Positions 12,176 through 24,885 of a stretch of DNA of 64,000 bases are shown here, piece after piece. Made by a program: the position numbers and the translations under genes. The DNA comes from Polytrichum commune (lineage: Eukaryota; Streptophyta; Polytrichopsida; Polytrichales; Polytrichaceae), in NCBI GenBank assembly GCA_950295325.1, contig OX485808.1:3538501-3602500 (forward strand). Reading direction: 5' to 3'. Every line of letters starts with the position of its first letter. Position 1 is the stretch's first letter. Below the pieces are notes generated by a model. The model did not search any database, was not told where the DNA came from, and saw nothing but the letters and a program-made list of their open reading frames with translations.

Positions 12176-14544
12176 TATGTGTCAACCAATTTCTTCGTAA
12201 ATGTGTGCTATGTTGTGTTGTCTTTGAATAATGTGTTGTGTGTGGGCTATTTTGTTTTCTGGGTTGCAGTTGTTGGTGTGGATATGACATATGGGTATGA
12301 TTTGTTATGGGGGGATGAATCTATTATCTCTTATTTGATCTTGGACAAATTTTGCTTGTAGTATGTTAGTGAAGTGTTTGTGTTGTTTTCGAGTATAGTA
12401 TTGTGTGAAGAGTAGAATGTTGTGGTTTATGGTGTTTTGCTTATTCCAAGGAAACATGTCTCTTTGTGGTAGACATTTGTTGTCTGTTATCGGATTAGGG
12501 AGTGTCCATTGGCATAGGTAGGATGTAAATGTTTTCTTAATTTATCTTGTATTTGCCAGAGCGGTTGTTGAGTATGATGTATATTGGGAAGTGTGTGGGG
12601 TCTTTAAGGGCGCAAGGGGGGTGGTTTTGGGTTCTCTAGGTGTGGTGGGTGTAGGGGATAATTGGTGTGTTCTTATGGTCTTTGAAGCGCATGATAGTTT
12701 TGGATTTTGTATTCATTTTTCAAAATGTTTGATGTAGTGTATATTAAGCATGGATTGATGCATTGGTTGTGGCATGATGGTTCGTAGAAGAGTGGTCATG
12801 GGTACTCCAATGTAGGTTTTCCTACTTTAGTAAGTGTGGTATAATATTGTTTGAATTCATTACTGGTCATTAGGTGTGTTCCATTTGATTGTGTTATGTG
12901 CTTGAGTTCGAGTATATTGTGTAGTATTGGTTTGTGCGTGTTTTTAAGGGATCATGTTGGGGTAAGCATTGGTGATCGTAGCATCCATTATGTTTCTAGT
13001 GGTGTGGGGAGGAGGAGGAAGTCTTCAAGTACACGCTTCTTAGGTGGGCTCCATTGGTTGTTTTTAGTAGGAATAGGGTTTGTATGATTGGTGAACTTGT
13101 GTAGTCATGGTGTGAGATGTGTGTTAACTTTTGTGCTCCTCTATATCTAGCAAGGATGTATTATATAGTCCCTTATATACTCTTTCGAGTCTACCCTTGT
13201 CATTGAGGGCCTTGATAAGTTGTTCACTAATACATATGATATACGCGTTTTTAGTGAGAATGCTTTTGTACCGCACATGTTGTGTGGTAGTTGTGTGACG
13301 ACATTTGACATATATTTTGGGAGGTCGCAAATGGTTGTATGCAAAGGAATCACTTTTCTGCCTAGTTTCTTGACGGTCAGGAGTGAGTATGGGACAACAT
13401 CGAAGTACATGCAATACCAACTTGTATTACTATGTCAACCATGTTTATTTTTGGTTTCATGGGGGCGGGGCACGTGGCTCAAAGTTTACATTGTTTTATT
13501 AGTTTGGTCGTGGTTACATGAGTTTGTATTTTCCATTGATGCAAGGGGATTAAGTTGATTCCAAGATAATCATATGGTTCATGTTGGTTGAGCACATGTA
13601 GTAGATGTTTATGAAAGTTGAATTTACGGTCTTTATATGTGATTTGAAAATGTGTGGACTTAGTTTTGCTTTGTTGTATAAGTTGGTCATTAGTTCAAGT
13701 AGTTATGTGAGTTCGTTTCTTCAAGTTGATTTCCTCTTTAAGAATTGCATTTAGGAGTTTTGAGCTTTCCTATTGATATGGGTAAATTTACTCATGGAGG
13801 TTGAAGTGGGTGGTGGTGGTGGTGGTTTGGCAGTTAGTGTGTTTGTTGGAATGGAAAGTTGTATAGGGAGGAGGTTGAGTTGAGGTCAATGTTCGTGTTT
13901 GTAGTGGATGTGAAATGGTTTTTGTTGTGTGTTTTTATGGAAAACCTATCAATTAGGTTCTTTTGTAAGTAATTGTGTCCTTCTTGTCTAGAGAAGTTTG
14001 TGTTTATTGGATGTAGGTTATTTATTAGAGTTGTTATGGTGTTTTCGATAATGATGATGAGATGTAGAACTTCTTTGGGTGAGGGTATTGTATATGTTTA
14101 TTAGAAGTCACGGTTGGAGTGGTTAGTTTGCTATATGGATTACGCGGAAGAATAACGATATGTTTGCAGGGTTGGATATATTAGAAAGATTACATGGGAT
14201 TCTATGTTTGTTGTGGATAAATGTAAGCAATCATTCTATGGCCTCAATAAGCCATGCTTTGGCTTGCAATCTTGGTGGTATTGTGTGTGTGTTGTTAAAG
14301 AGTAATTTATAGTTTGGGAATAGTTCTTGTATGTGTTTTGTGAATTTAGTGGTAGTGGGTTTGGTTTCTTGTATATAAATTATTGATGGGGGTGTTTGGG
14401 AGTATGTGATTAGGTCCTTGATGTATAACACCCGTGGTGTTAAGTGACGAGGCATTGCAAGTCATGATATACGGGAACCATGTGTGGCAAGGATACAATT
14501 GTTTGGGGGTATTATCTTGCTCACAAGCAATTAAATGATCCATT

Positions 14545-15095
14545 CAATTAGGTAATTTTATAAATTTGTATAGTTTGTAGTACATGTCAATTACTTTGAA
14601 AAGCTAGAGTTAGTCACTTCCATGTACCATATGTTTATTATAAATCAACAAGTGGTTGGTCGAAATAGTGTTGTGCCCTATGATTATCATCCACATATGG
14701 ACAATTTTAGTTGGTTGTCCAACTGAGGCTACATTTTGGCTCATTTCAAAAGCCACCTCAAAAAACAAAGCTAATAATTAATGGCAATGTGGTTTAACCT
14801 CTCATGTTGTAATGCAATGACTTAAACTTGCCATCCAATATTCTTTGACATTTTTTTCATCCATCAACAAATTTTCATTCACGACATGCAGGATTGGGGA
14901 ATGGATACCATGTAACCCTTTCGCAAAAAATTACATCATTTTGTCTTAAAAAAAAAAAAACCTATTTTCATGGAATTTATGACATCCTACATGGTTTTGA
15001 ACGTGAAGTCACATATTGTGTATGACCTCTTTTACTTTGAAACCACTTCAATTTTCTTGATCATTAAAAACAACCATGTCTTTGGCTGCACGTTG
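14545..15095. other. Unidentified insert within the decayed LINE
   Basis: Composition is ordinary and AT-rich here, interrupting the T/G-rich LINE strand between its endonuclease part (14231-14543) and the post-2A part (15297-15563). In the copy at 58.4 kb these parts are closer together. I found no recognisable ends or coding. Confidence 0.4.
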
Positions 15096-15703
15096 GGAGT
15101 GTCAGTCCCATGGGAGGGATAATTGGTATCCCAGGAGAGTGTGTATATTCTATGAGAGACATGGTGTCTAAGTGGTTCCATGAGAATTGTTTTTGTAGAT
15201 ATAAGAATATTTCTTGTAGGTTTTGGATGGTTGATGATTCTTAGGCGGAATATATGTGATGGTATAGTTTTTTGTGGATGGTGTTTGAGGGGGTGATTAT
15301 GTCACGGTGGATATTATGGAACCATACATGATGGGTGTGGGGTTTTTATGTGTCATTCTAGTGGGTTTTATAACTTTGTCATTTGTTCCAAGAGTCTTAA
15401 GGTCCAATCGGGTCGGGTGTTGTTGCAAGTGCAGGTTACAAGTTTCATTGGAGGAGCTAATCGCTACAATTAGTGTATAGATGATCCTTGGGTGAGGATG
15501 GTTATTGTGTTGTTGTACATATTCATGTAGGTCTGAAAGTAAGAGTGTTAGTTGCACGTACAAAGGGTGTGTGATTTCATGGGGTGGTTTGAAGATTTTG
15601 GTGAGGCATTGGTATTGTGATTGAATTTTTATTGTGCTTGGTATAAAATATGTTGTTTATCATCTTTATATGTGGTTAAATTTGTTTGTAGTGGATATTA
15701 TAT

Positions 15704-15730
15704 TGGGTTGAGATTAACTTTGATATCTCC
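15704..15730 (-). pseudogene. Eroded 2A motif in the decayed LINE
   Basis: On the minus strand this codes GDIKVNLNP, aligned with GDIESNPGP of the copy at 59083-59109. It has an in-frame stop just before the G. The nucleotide blocks GGAGATATC and the following bases are conserved between the copies. The Pro-Gly of the NPGP core is lost, so it could not skip. Confidence 0.7.
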
Positions 15731-16260
15731 TCATTTTAGTAAGAAGAGATGGATAGGAGTGGGATATCCTTTTAACATGCTAATATGTGATTTTCCAATG
15801 TTGGTTTTTCTAATAATTCGAGTATTCAACATGTTGGTTGTGAAGGGGTTGTGTGTGTGTGTGTGTGTGAATAGAGTTTTATGTTTTTGTTGGTTATTTG
15901 TATTGTTAGTTTAGGTCTCATGGCATGTTGGTGTTAGAGATAAAATGTTGCTTTGTTGAGACAATATAATCATGTCTTGTAAACTTGAGTTATTGTGGGT
16001 GTAGACTAAGTGGGGTGGAGGGCGTAGGTTTGATGTGTTTTTGTAGGTTGTAGGTTTGAGGTGATTATGTTTTTTTGTGGTTATAATCTACTAAATAGAT
16101 GTATTAATTAAGAAGGTGTGTGCAATGGAGTTCATGTGGTTCTAGAATAGGACTCGGGTTGGGGGTGTCGTTGTTTTATCGTTATAGTATTGTATTGGAG
16201 GTATTGTTTTTGTCTTAGTTCTATGGGTGTTGGGTGGTGTTGTGTGGTGTTTAGTAAGAA

Positions 16261-18281
16261 TGAATCGGCTCTCAACCTTGCAGGGGCTTGTTTTAACTAG
16301 ATCCCCTTAATCCGCGATGGATGAGTGGATGAGGCCATAAACCCCAAGCCCAACATCATCATAAGCCATTCTAAAAAACAAATCACAATAGGGAGCTAGG
16401 AGCTAGTTGGGTGGCATTGTCCAATTGACACAACCTTCAATTTTTATTTCTTTCTTTCTTTCTTTTTCTTTTTCCTTCCATCATATTTTGAGTTTCCATT
16501 TGTATTTTTTGTTGGACATGTACTTTGACACATCTTCTTCTTCTACTTCTTCTTTTAATAATAGTTCAATAATATTTAATGATAGTTTAATATAAGGTAC
16601 GAAAAGATATACAAATGATGTCACTCCATGATTGAATAGTGTACGTTCATTTAAACCGACACCCGTTTTCCGCTTGTGCATAGGACACATGCCCCCCCAT
16701 ACCCATCCCATGTTTTATTTTAATGTCATCGTACTTCATTAATATTTGTGTAAAAGATGATTTGATATGAAATTTGGATTCGATGAACTCATGGCGGTCA
16801 CACTCGTACCTCGAATTAAAAAAAAAATCATGCTTGTGTTGTGGTACAACACTATTCATTCATGGTGTTTAGTGTCACTTCCTGTGTTTGTTTCGACTTG
16901 CTATACATGTTTACTACATACATCCTCTAGTAGACATCAAAGTGCACAAGGAGGTTATACATAAAAACAACATAATGTGTTTCACTTGGTGGAAATCAAC
17001 ATTTTGAGTGAACCTTTCTTCAAATAGGAAGTGCCGCTTACAATACTATCATTTAACAATGTTCATCATCTTTGTTGAGTTAGGTACTATAAACAACGCA
17101 TTTTCAACCCTAGTGTTAATTTGGAAGCCATAATTGAAGCAAAAAGGTATCAAGGATGGATTGTTGCATTTCTATTCGGATGCAAGCATAACCCAACAAT
17201 GTGGATTGAGTGGTTCGATTGACATAAGCTCATTTGTCATTATAGATATAGGTTCATTTTCATTGAAGCCCACTAGACTGAATTGAGGTTATTGATGTCA
17301 CTTTTAGATCTAAGTAAGATTAAGAGGGATGTATTCAACACAAATGAAAAATTACCTCTCACCCAATATCATAACTAGAAAAAGGAAAATGTGGAACTAT
17401 AGATGGATCAAATTTGTTTCACCATGTTATGAGAAACTTGTGCCCTAGGTGATATTGACCCATATTACTTTGGTCATGTGTATGCTAATGATGAAAGTGC
17501 CGTGAGAAAGAAATATAAAAAGAAGGATTTGATCATGGCCATGGCTTTAGAACCAACGTGATGATGGAGGCAAATCCACATTACAACCAACTGTCCTTGG
17601 GGTCATGGAGCATAGTGTAAAGCTGAAGGTCACCCTTCTTTCGACTTTTTATTTTCTTCAAACAAACTTTTAGTGGTTGGTCTCACCACAAAATTTAGGT
17701 GACCGAAATGAACATTGTTCTTCACAACATGTGGTTTTGAGGTAACTTTCACATTTGCTAATTGTCATGTTAAGACTTAATATTTGCTGACTTAGTGGGA
17801 AGTGAAGTGTGATCGCTACTCATTTCTTAAGCAAAGAGATAATTTAGAAAAGTAAAGGTCACAACACTTTCTCACTAATGTAAAAATACCCTTTGATGTG
17901 CAAAATCATCCCCATTTGACCCCACTTGACTAAGCGGAGGTCGTATATAGTGTTCCATGCCACTAGGTAAGCAAAGAAAAGAAAACTTGTTCATTACAAG
18001 CATCCATTGCAGTGGACAAGTTGTCTTCTCGTGAATCTAATCAACTAGGAAATACAAAACCAATTTATGAATCGTATATGACTCACCTCGTTATGAGTAA
18101 CGTGTTTACTATGTAGGCGATGATATTATTCTATGGATGATTTAAGGTGACTTCGACTTTCTCATCCACCGTGTGACATGATGAAATCTTATTTTTGTTT
18201 AGGTGACCCAGTGTGAAGTGAAGTGAGACCACCACCCATTTTCTCAACCAATTAGAGAAAACGCTTGATATGGTCCTTGGT
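16261..18281. other. Intergenic with possible very old coding relic
   Basis: Plus-strand translation over about 17.0-18.1 kb gives strings of protein-like sequence broken by many stops, such as GDIDPYYFGHVYANDES near 17.45 kb. I could not assign a family. A TTTC-type simple repeat lies near 16440-16470. Confidence 0.3.
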
Positions 18282-18660
18282 CACTACACTAAATCTTGTA
18301 TTTAGTGTCACCAATTCTCTTTGTCTTGCTCAATTCTAATTGTAAGCCGCCCGTGTAGTGTCATCAACACTAATTGTGAACCTAACATTATTTGGTCACA
18401 CCTTGTAATTTTCTTTGGGGAGATATAGATTCATAGTGTTGCAAAAATTGTCAGTTACTAAGTGATATTTCATCCAATTTGAATCATCCATGACAATATT
18501 ACATTACACAAATGTTAGGATGCAAAATATACCAAACTAAAATTGGATGAACTAAAAGTGAATCGGAATGACAATATTTATACACTTATTCATAAGAAGT
18601 TCATTAGAAAGGTTACCATGGTGACATAAAATACCATGTGACACTTCATACAATAAATAA
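18282..18660. mobile_element. MITE with CACTA-like, self-palindromic ends (copy 2)
   Basis: It starts CACTACACTAAATCTTGTAT followed by TTAGTGTCACC. The interior reads TCTTGCTCAATTCTAAT and matches the reverse complement of 3502-3890, including the CTTCTTATG block. The right end near 18650 is approximate. Confidence 0.6.
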
Positions 18661-18786
18661 AATACACTGATTATCCCGTTTAGTGAGGGCTGGAAATTGG
18701 TGAAGGTGATGTTGAATTCCTTTATGCTATGAAATGAGTGCCACTAGAAAGACCTAGGGTTTTGGGAGCCCAAAGTGTTTCTGCCA

Positions 18787-19083
18787 TTATTTTGCTAGGT
18801 TTTGATGAGTAGCGATCTTATCATACCATTTTACAACGCCTAAAGCAATTGTTGTTGTTGTTGCTCCACCACCAAGAATGACTCTCAGAGATGTGACCTC
18901 GAGCTTCAAAGCACTTTCGAACACGCACTGATTCTCTTGGAACTTATGATAAAATGAGCATGTATTCACGAACTTAACCTCGCTCAATACAAACTTCAGC
19001 CGTGACTGATTTCGAAAGTTGACAAAGTAGTATGTGTTTCGGGAATTAGTACCACATGCATTGTAAATGAGATAATCAAACAC
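18787..19083 (-). other. Unassigned open frame of 98 codons
   Basis: The frame opens with GTG rather than ATG and ends at a TAG. Composition is protein-like (NTYYFVNFRNQSRLKFVL, then an ALKLEVTSLRVILGGGA stretch), but I recognise no family. It lies about 1.2 kb upstream of the hydrolase gene on the opposite strand. It could be an exon of an unrecognised gene or a captured fragment. Confidence 0.25.
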
Positions 19084-19329
19084 TAGCGTATTGTTGTTAA
19101 CAAGCCCTTCAATCTACAACTTCATCCCCATTTGATTTCACTAATGGAAATCGACATCTTCTATGTTGTTTCCAAAGGAGAAAAAAACTTTTGAGCGTCA
19201 CCATAGAAGATGGGTCACCTCGTTACGAGTAAAGTTTGTACTAAAACTTGTACGATGAATTTGAACATCGAAGCCACCAATGGCCCCCCAAAGGAGACTT
19301 CGACTTCTTGGGCACTAAAAGGGAAGCCA

Positions 19330-20317
19330 CAGCGACCGGATGAAAAATGAGGGGATGAAGACGTGGATGAAGAAACTACACGTGTTCGCCAGCGAGCACA
19401 CAGAGCCCTTCCCCTGGCCTCCTCCTCACATCGCCTTCATATTCCAGCAATCCACGCTTCCGCTGAATGATTCTGATCGCACTCCACGCTTCTCTCCCCA
19501 CCCCACCAGAATTCCCGCCCTCAATTTTGTGGGTTCGCAATTTTCCTCTCTCATTTTCATTCCTACTCGCTCTCGACGCTCCAATAGATCGTCCACACCC
19601 GTTAAGTTCTTTCCAACAACATTCGGAGCTATCGAATTGAAGCTCACCAGCGATTTTTGTTGCTTGGAGATCCCTTCCGTAGTTGAATAGCGTTACGAAT
19701 TCGGAGGGGCTCCTATATAGGGTGTTAGTTGCGTCCTGTTCAGATCCCTTTCAAAAAAATTTGAGACGTTTTCCGACGTATTCTTGGTATTCGGCGCCTC
19801 GTACAACCCACCATTACTGTTAACGGGGTTTCGCAACCGAACTTATTCCTGCGTCCACTGAAATCAGCGTTGTGTTCAATTTGGCGCCGGGTTCAGAGTT
19901 TTGAGGTTTTTGTCGTTTTGAAAGTTAGCCAACCATTGCCCCTGCTTCGGTTTGGCTTCTTTGTTGATGGTCTCTTATGCATCTGAGAGCGCCTTTTGTC
20001 TGGTTCCCGCTCCTCAGCTGACGAAGTCCTGAAGACTTCTGTACTGATCTTTAAGGAAGCTAATAAGGTTCGGAGAGATTTTTATTGACTGGCCCTGGAT
20101 CGCTCTCGCTCGGGAAGCTTGGCATCATTGCTATAATTAACGCACCAGGAGATTCTCATAGAAAGGGTTATTAAGTGATCCTCGCGGAAACACTGGAAGG
20201 ATACTCGGAGGGAGTCATTCCTTATTGTGAAGAATTTTAAGCGGATTAAGTAAGCTTGGTATGTTAATAGAGTTAGCAGGGTGGGCCGCTCCTCAAGGCG
20301 GCGTCATTCCAACCTGC
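19330..20317 (+). promoter_or_regulatory. Promoter and 5' leader region of the hydrolase gene
   Basis: This stretch is visibly less AT-rich than its surroundings and runs directly into the first coding exon. Short frames inside it (for example 19340-19690) have no recognisable domain. I expect the transcription start and untranslated leader here but cannot place them. An in-frame upstream ATG at 20261 would add 19 residues to the protein. Confidence 0.45.
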
Positions 20318-23300
20318 ATGGCGTTCCCACGAGCGCTCGTGTTGGTTGCTCTTTTGCTTGTTAGCGCTTTCGTTCTTTTCTACGGGCGGACATTGAACAC
20401 ATCGTCAGCATGGAAAACTGCGTTGTCATCCACCCCTGTCATGGCATGGTTGATGTCCAAAGTGGAGAGCGATCCCGTTCACACCTTGAACAAGAAAGCT
20501 GTGGAGACTCTTGTTAAAGATTACCGCCTCATGTTGGACACGTCGAATGCCCGCCGTATGTCCAGAGATGTGTTCCTTCGTGACCACAAAGAATTCGACT
20601 TCAATGTGCCTCCCGTAAGTAATCATGATGGTGATGATGTTGCCGTAATTCTACTTTCCTCTTTGTGTTTTGAACCCCTAGAGCGTACATGGCAAGTTTT
20701 GTCAATGGGTTGGTTTTGGGGCGAGATTGGTTTTAGCCTCTTCTACACTCGGAGGTTGATGGAATTGTAGAACTTGATAGTAATATATTGTGATGTGACT
20801 GCTTGGTTGGTAGTGATAGGTTGTTGGTTTGGAATGAATGTAACGGAAGGTTGGACTTCTAGTTGACATCCCATTCATGAGTGGCTTAAAAAGAATTGAC
20901 GAAGATTTCATGTCTCTCTAGTGTAAAGAGAGAACACACAATTAGTACGAACATGCTAAAAGTGTTAGTGCCAGTGTTAGTGTTTAGGTGTAAGGTTTAC
21001 AGGTGGGGTTGGTTTAGTTTGTTGTGTTTCTCTATCCTCTCTATGTCTGTGGGGGGAGCTTCTTCCTGAAGAGGTTAGAAACCTGCTGTTGCGGATTACG
21101 GAGCAGAATCTTCTTTTGCTCTTGTAGACATCATTGTAGTTGTACTTTAAGTGGAATGGTGAGGGAGGAGGATTTTTGTTAATTCGAATGCAATCTTGGC
21201 GTATGAATGGGTTGATATGTTGGGTTAAGTCTGACGTTGGATTTCGTGTTGGGATGTTTTCGTGCAGCATAAAGACAGGGAGATGGGGCTTAGTGTCACA
21301 GAGGTACATTTCTTCATCTTTTACATTCTTCTTGTGGCTTATTACTGTAGGAGTTCATAGTATCGAGCTTAGACCAAGTACTCAACGTTACTTTTAAATG
21401 CGGGCGTAGTTAGTTGTTTTCCAGCGACTGTGATACTATGCATCCCTGAGACGTCAGCACAACTAGATGACACTTCTGTGATTGACTGACCTCGGATTGA
21501 ACTGAGTGTGTACCTTTTGCTGACGTATGTACATATTCTGGTCTTTGCTATTTCAGAGATATGAGAGGAATTCTCGAGGAATGGAAATATTTGTGAAAAG
21601 CTGGGTACCTGCAAATAAGCGGCCGAAGGGTCTTATTTTTCTCTGCCATGGTTATGGTGATACTGTTACATTTTTCTTTGAAGGTGCGCACCGGACTTTT
21701 GAGTTCCCCACGTAAAGATGCTGGATTAAATCATACGAACACTTCAATATTGCCTGTTTGTATCTCTCGTAAATTGAATGTCAAGGTTCGGCTACATACA
21801 GGAAACTTAGTTGCAGGTATTAACTACCATTATATATGTGAATGATCAAGTTTATTTGTTATTATATGAAACCACATTCAATGAACAAACACTAGCAATC
21901 CTAACAAGTTGACACTGAATGGAAAATAGGAGCTGTATGGGGATAGTCATCATTCCAATTGAAATGTTGTCCACGTTTTACTCACCCGAAATGAACAATC
22001 TGACAATACAGGTCTAGCACGTGCTCTGGCAGTAGCTGGCTATGCTGTTCACGGCATGGACTACCCTGGATTTGGATTGTCAGATGGTCTACACGGATAC
22101 GTGCCTGACTTTGATCAGCTTGTGGAAGATGTTATGGAGCAGTACAAAGCCATCAAAGGTAAGAGGCCCTAAAACACAATCCCTTGGAAAGTAACAATCT
22201 ATGCAAGTTCCTTACATCCCATGTTGCAACAATGAATTTTCAAAAAGTGCCGGGTCCATATAATGACCAATTAGGTCTCCCCAATTATGTGGACTATGAG
22301 CTTAGGATGGTTAACGAATTCCGAGCATGTAGTCTAATCTCTTTTAAACACATGTCCTTTTGGTATCTGTTCTCAGATTCTAACCTGACCACTTAACCGT
22401 CATATAAGTGACGGATTAAGATAAGTGACTGAATTAGGCATGTTTACCTTAGCATGAAAATATTCACATTGAGTTTCATTTCTGCAGAACGCCCTGAGAA
22501 TAAAGGCTTGCCTTGCTTTCTGTTCGGGGAGTCTATGGGGGGAGCTGTGGCTCTGAAGGCCCATCTCAAGGATTCCAGCATGTGGGATGGCGCTGTTCTT
22601 GTGGCTCCCATGTGCAAAATTGCAGAGGCGATGTATCCTCCTTGGTATTTGGTGCAAATCATGATTGCACTGGCCCATGTCATCCCAAAGGCAAAGCTTG
22701 TACCCCACACCGATATTGCGGCGATTGGTTTCCGTGATGAAGAGAAAAGGCATAGAGTAAGTAATTAGGTGTACACTTTCTTCACCTATTGCACAGCATC
22801 TTGAAAATAGTCATGTTTGTCCTCGAATTGTGGTGGGGTGGAGTCAATGGCTGCTCAAAAGTGGATGTTGTGCGTACAAAATACGGGATTGCAAGGCCCC
22901 ATTATTGTCACTGTCAAATGCAAAACCTTGACACTCATTCAATTCTAACAAATTATTCATCATTTTTTGTAGGCTTCTTACAACCCCGTTGCCTACATTG
23001 GAAATCCTCGACTTGGGACAGCGTTGCAACTTCTCCAAACCACGGATTACATCGAAAGCAAGTTGCATGAGGTGAGGAATTTCTGTTGATCACTAATTGT
23101 TACAGAGCAGAGTGACATCGGTCAACTTATGAGGGAACGCCAATGAACTTTACCCTGGTCTAGAGTCTCCTTATACATGGTGTCTTTACCCATATTACAA
23201 TAATTCTTTTACTCTTGGCTGCTTGAAGAAATATCATTGCAGTCTAAGTAGGTGGAATAGACAACCTTAATCAATGAACATGTTTGTTTTCCATATCTTG

Positions 23301-24022
23301 AGATAAGATGGTCATTTCTTCTACTGCTGTACCCAGCTTGTCAGTGTTCCTGGAAGTGCTGAACTACAGCACAGCTAGTGGTCATCGATCACATGTCAAA
23401 CTGGAAGTGATCAGAGTCTAATGTTAAGCCAGTGATGATACACACCGTTCAGGGTTTAACATCTATCTCAATGTTAGTCCAACATTTAGCTCATGAATCA
23501 TTCAACATCGATTGATTTTTTAAAATTCGACATTCTAGGTCCTGCACCAAAACTATAGAAACAAAGGATTGACACTGCAACCTTATGTTTGGTAGGAATT
23601 GATTTAATGTTGTAGTTTGATGTGTTTGAACCAATATGAAAGCAGTGTTGATATATGAGAATTTATAATTTACATTATCGTTTGCTTAATGTGTGCAGGT
23701 TTCACTACCACTTCTTGTATTGCATGGTGCTGCTGATCAAGTCACAGATCCATCGATTAGCAAGCTGCTCCACGAGAGAGCAAAAAGTGAGGATAAGACC
23801 ATTCACTTGTACGATGAGGCTTGGCATTGTCTTCTTCAGGGAGAGCCTGATGATGTGGTGAAGCATGTGATGAAGGATATCATTACTTGGTTCGATGCAC
23901 ATGCTGCATCAAAGGCGAACTTTGAGCAGTCGGATGAAGTTGAAATGGAAGAGCGTGTGGCCTCTGCTGCACCTAATCTGATTGAGTTTGGGAAATTTGA
24001 TGTGGTCAAAGAGCTCTTGTAG
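20318..24022 (+). CDS. Monoacylglycerol-lipase-like / caffeoyl-shikimate-esterase-like alpha/beta hydrolase, six exons
   Basis: Predicted exons are 20318-20614, 21557-21683, 22012-22158, 22488-22756, 22973-23071 and 23699-24022. All introns are GT-AG and all phases agree, giving 420 residues. An N-terminal hydrophobic segment (about residues 6-21) suggests a signal anchor. The hydrolase fold follows: HGYGDT oxyanion region (130-135), GESMGG nucleophile elbow with Ser206, Asp326 in HGAADQ and His356 in AWHCLL, so the triad is complete. The HG, GESMGG and HGAAD motifs and the YPGFGLSDG block are typical of the plant MAGL family. This family hydrolyses monoacylglycerols or lysophospholipids; one branch, CSE, acts in lignin biosynthesis. 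Substrate cannot be read from sequence. The ATG at 20318 was chosen because it directly precedes the hydrophobic segment; 20261 is an alternative. Intron 3 carries an M3 repeat. Confidence 0.92.
22255..22440 (+). repeat. Dispersed short repeat M3, copy c, in hydrolase intron 3
   Basis: Shares with copies a and f the blocks GTGGACTATGAGCTTAGGAT, GAGCATGTAGTCTAATCTC and TTTAAACACATGTC. It lies wholly within the intron (22159-22487) and fills about half of it. Confidence 0.65.
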
Positions 24023-24717
24023 TTCTCTGGCCGGACATCAGCAGCAACTAACTTACTTACCAACGAGGTTCTCATGGGTGGGCGCGACTTGAGAAATTTT
24101 TCAAAGCCAGTGTCATCAACCAAAGCTTCAGAGTAAAAACTTGCTAACTTCCAAGTGCACATTCTTGGCAAGCCCCTGTTATGGCTTGCACAGTTGTACA
24201 ATGTTGGCGAAATTGCCCAACGAACCTATTGACTGCTCGTCATTCGCAAAAGCTTGGACGGGTTTATTCAGAAGAGGTGATAAGAGTATCCCCCTTCTAG
24301 TATGACTATTCAAGAGGAATTTGCAATGGAAATTGAGCAAGTGCAGTGACAAACGGTCACAGTGAGTCAAGTTTTTGGAATCTCTTGTAAATGACACTGA
24401 TTCGTCCACATGAGAGAAACCTTAGCTCGAGCAGTCTACTTCATTGAGTGGGCTCATGAGAATCAATTGATTGTGCTGATGCACATTTTGTACATACTGA
24501 TTTGATGTGAATATGAAGCAGATTGTTTCACAGTCCATGGACCCTTTTCCTCTGAAAGATGTTACTCTTGGTTTTGCCATCACTTTTGAATATGTGCATT
24601 TCTAGAATCAGAAGACTTTGGACAGCTCATTCTACTTAGTGGATGATAAATGAGCTGCTAATGTCGGATCTACTCAACATATGTAGAACTGAAGTGATCT
24701 TAATTGCAAGTTTGAGC

Positions 24718-24885
24718 TCTAATGTAAAGGGGGCCTCTTGTACATCTACCTTCACTTTGAAATGATCAATAGCCTTTTAAAATGTACCCACTATAGTACT
24801 GAAAAACGATACCTCTCCCTTTTGTAAACTATTTACAACTGATGCCTCAAATATACCTATTCCAGTATAAAGTCTTCCCACGTTC
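24718..24885 (+). repeat. Fragment of dispersed repeat R1 in the 3' flank of the hydrolase gene
   Basis: GGGCCTCTTGTACATCTACC, CAATAGCC and a GATGCCTCAAATATACC block match the R1 copies at 31855-31990 and 35195-35320. It lies about 700 bp after the stop codon, in or just beyond the 3' untranslated region. Confidence 0.55.

Larger units (their letters stand above)
9597..16260 (-). mobile_element. Decayed LINE, second copy of the 2A-bearing family
   Basis: The + strand is strikingly T/G-rich, which is the mirror image of the A/C-rich sense strand of the LINE at 58.4 kb. Minus-strand translations align collinearly with that element. 15297-15563 matches the region after its 2A (shared YVQ/YIQ, HPHP and IIYTLIVAI-like strings). 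14231-14543 matches the endonuclease start (ASSLNTT, IQETK, LFNNTHT). 13147-13420 matches the region after the RT (TICDLP, TQLPH, AFSLK). 12.8-13.1 kb matches further downstream. Most of the RT core between the endonuclease and post-RT parts is missing. Frames are broken throughout. Two other inserts interrupt it (10.73-12.18 kb and about 14.55-15.10 kb). Confidence 0.8.
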
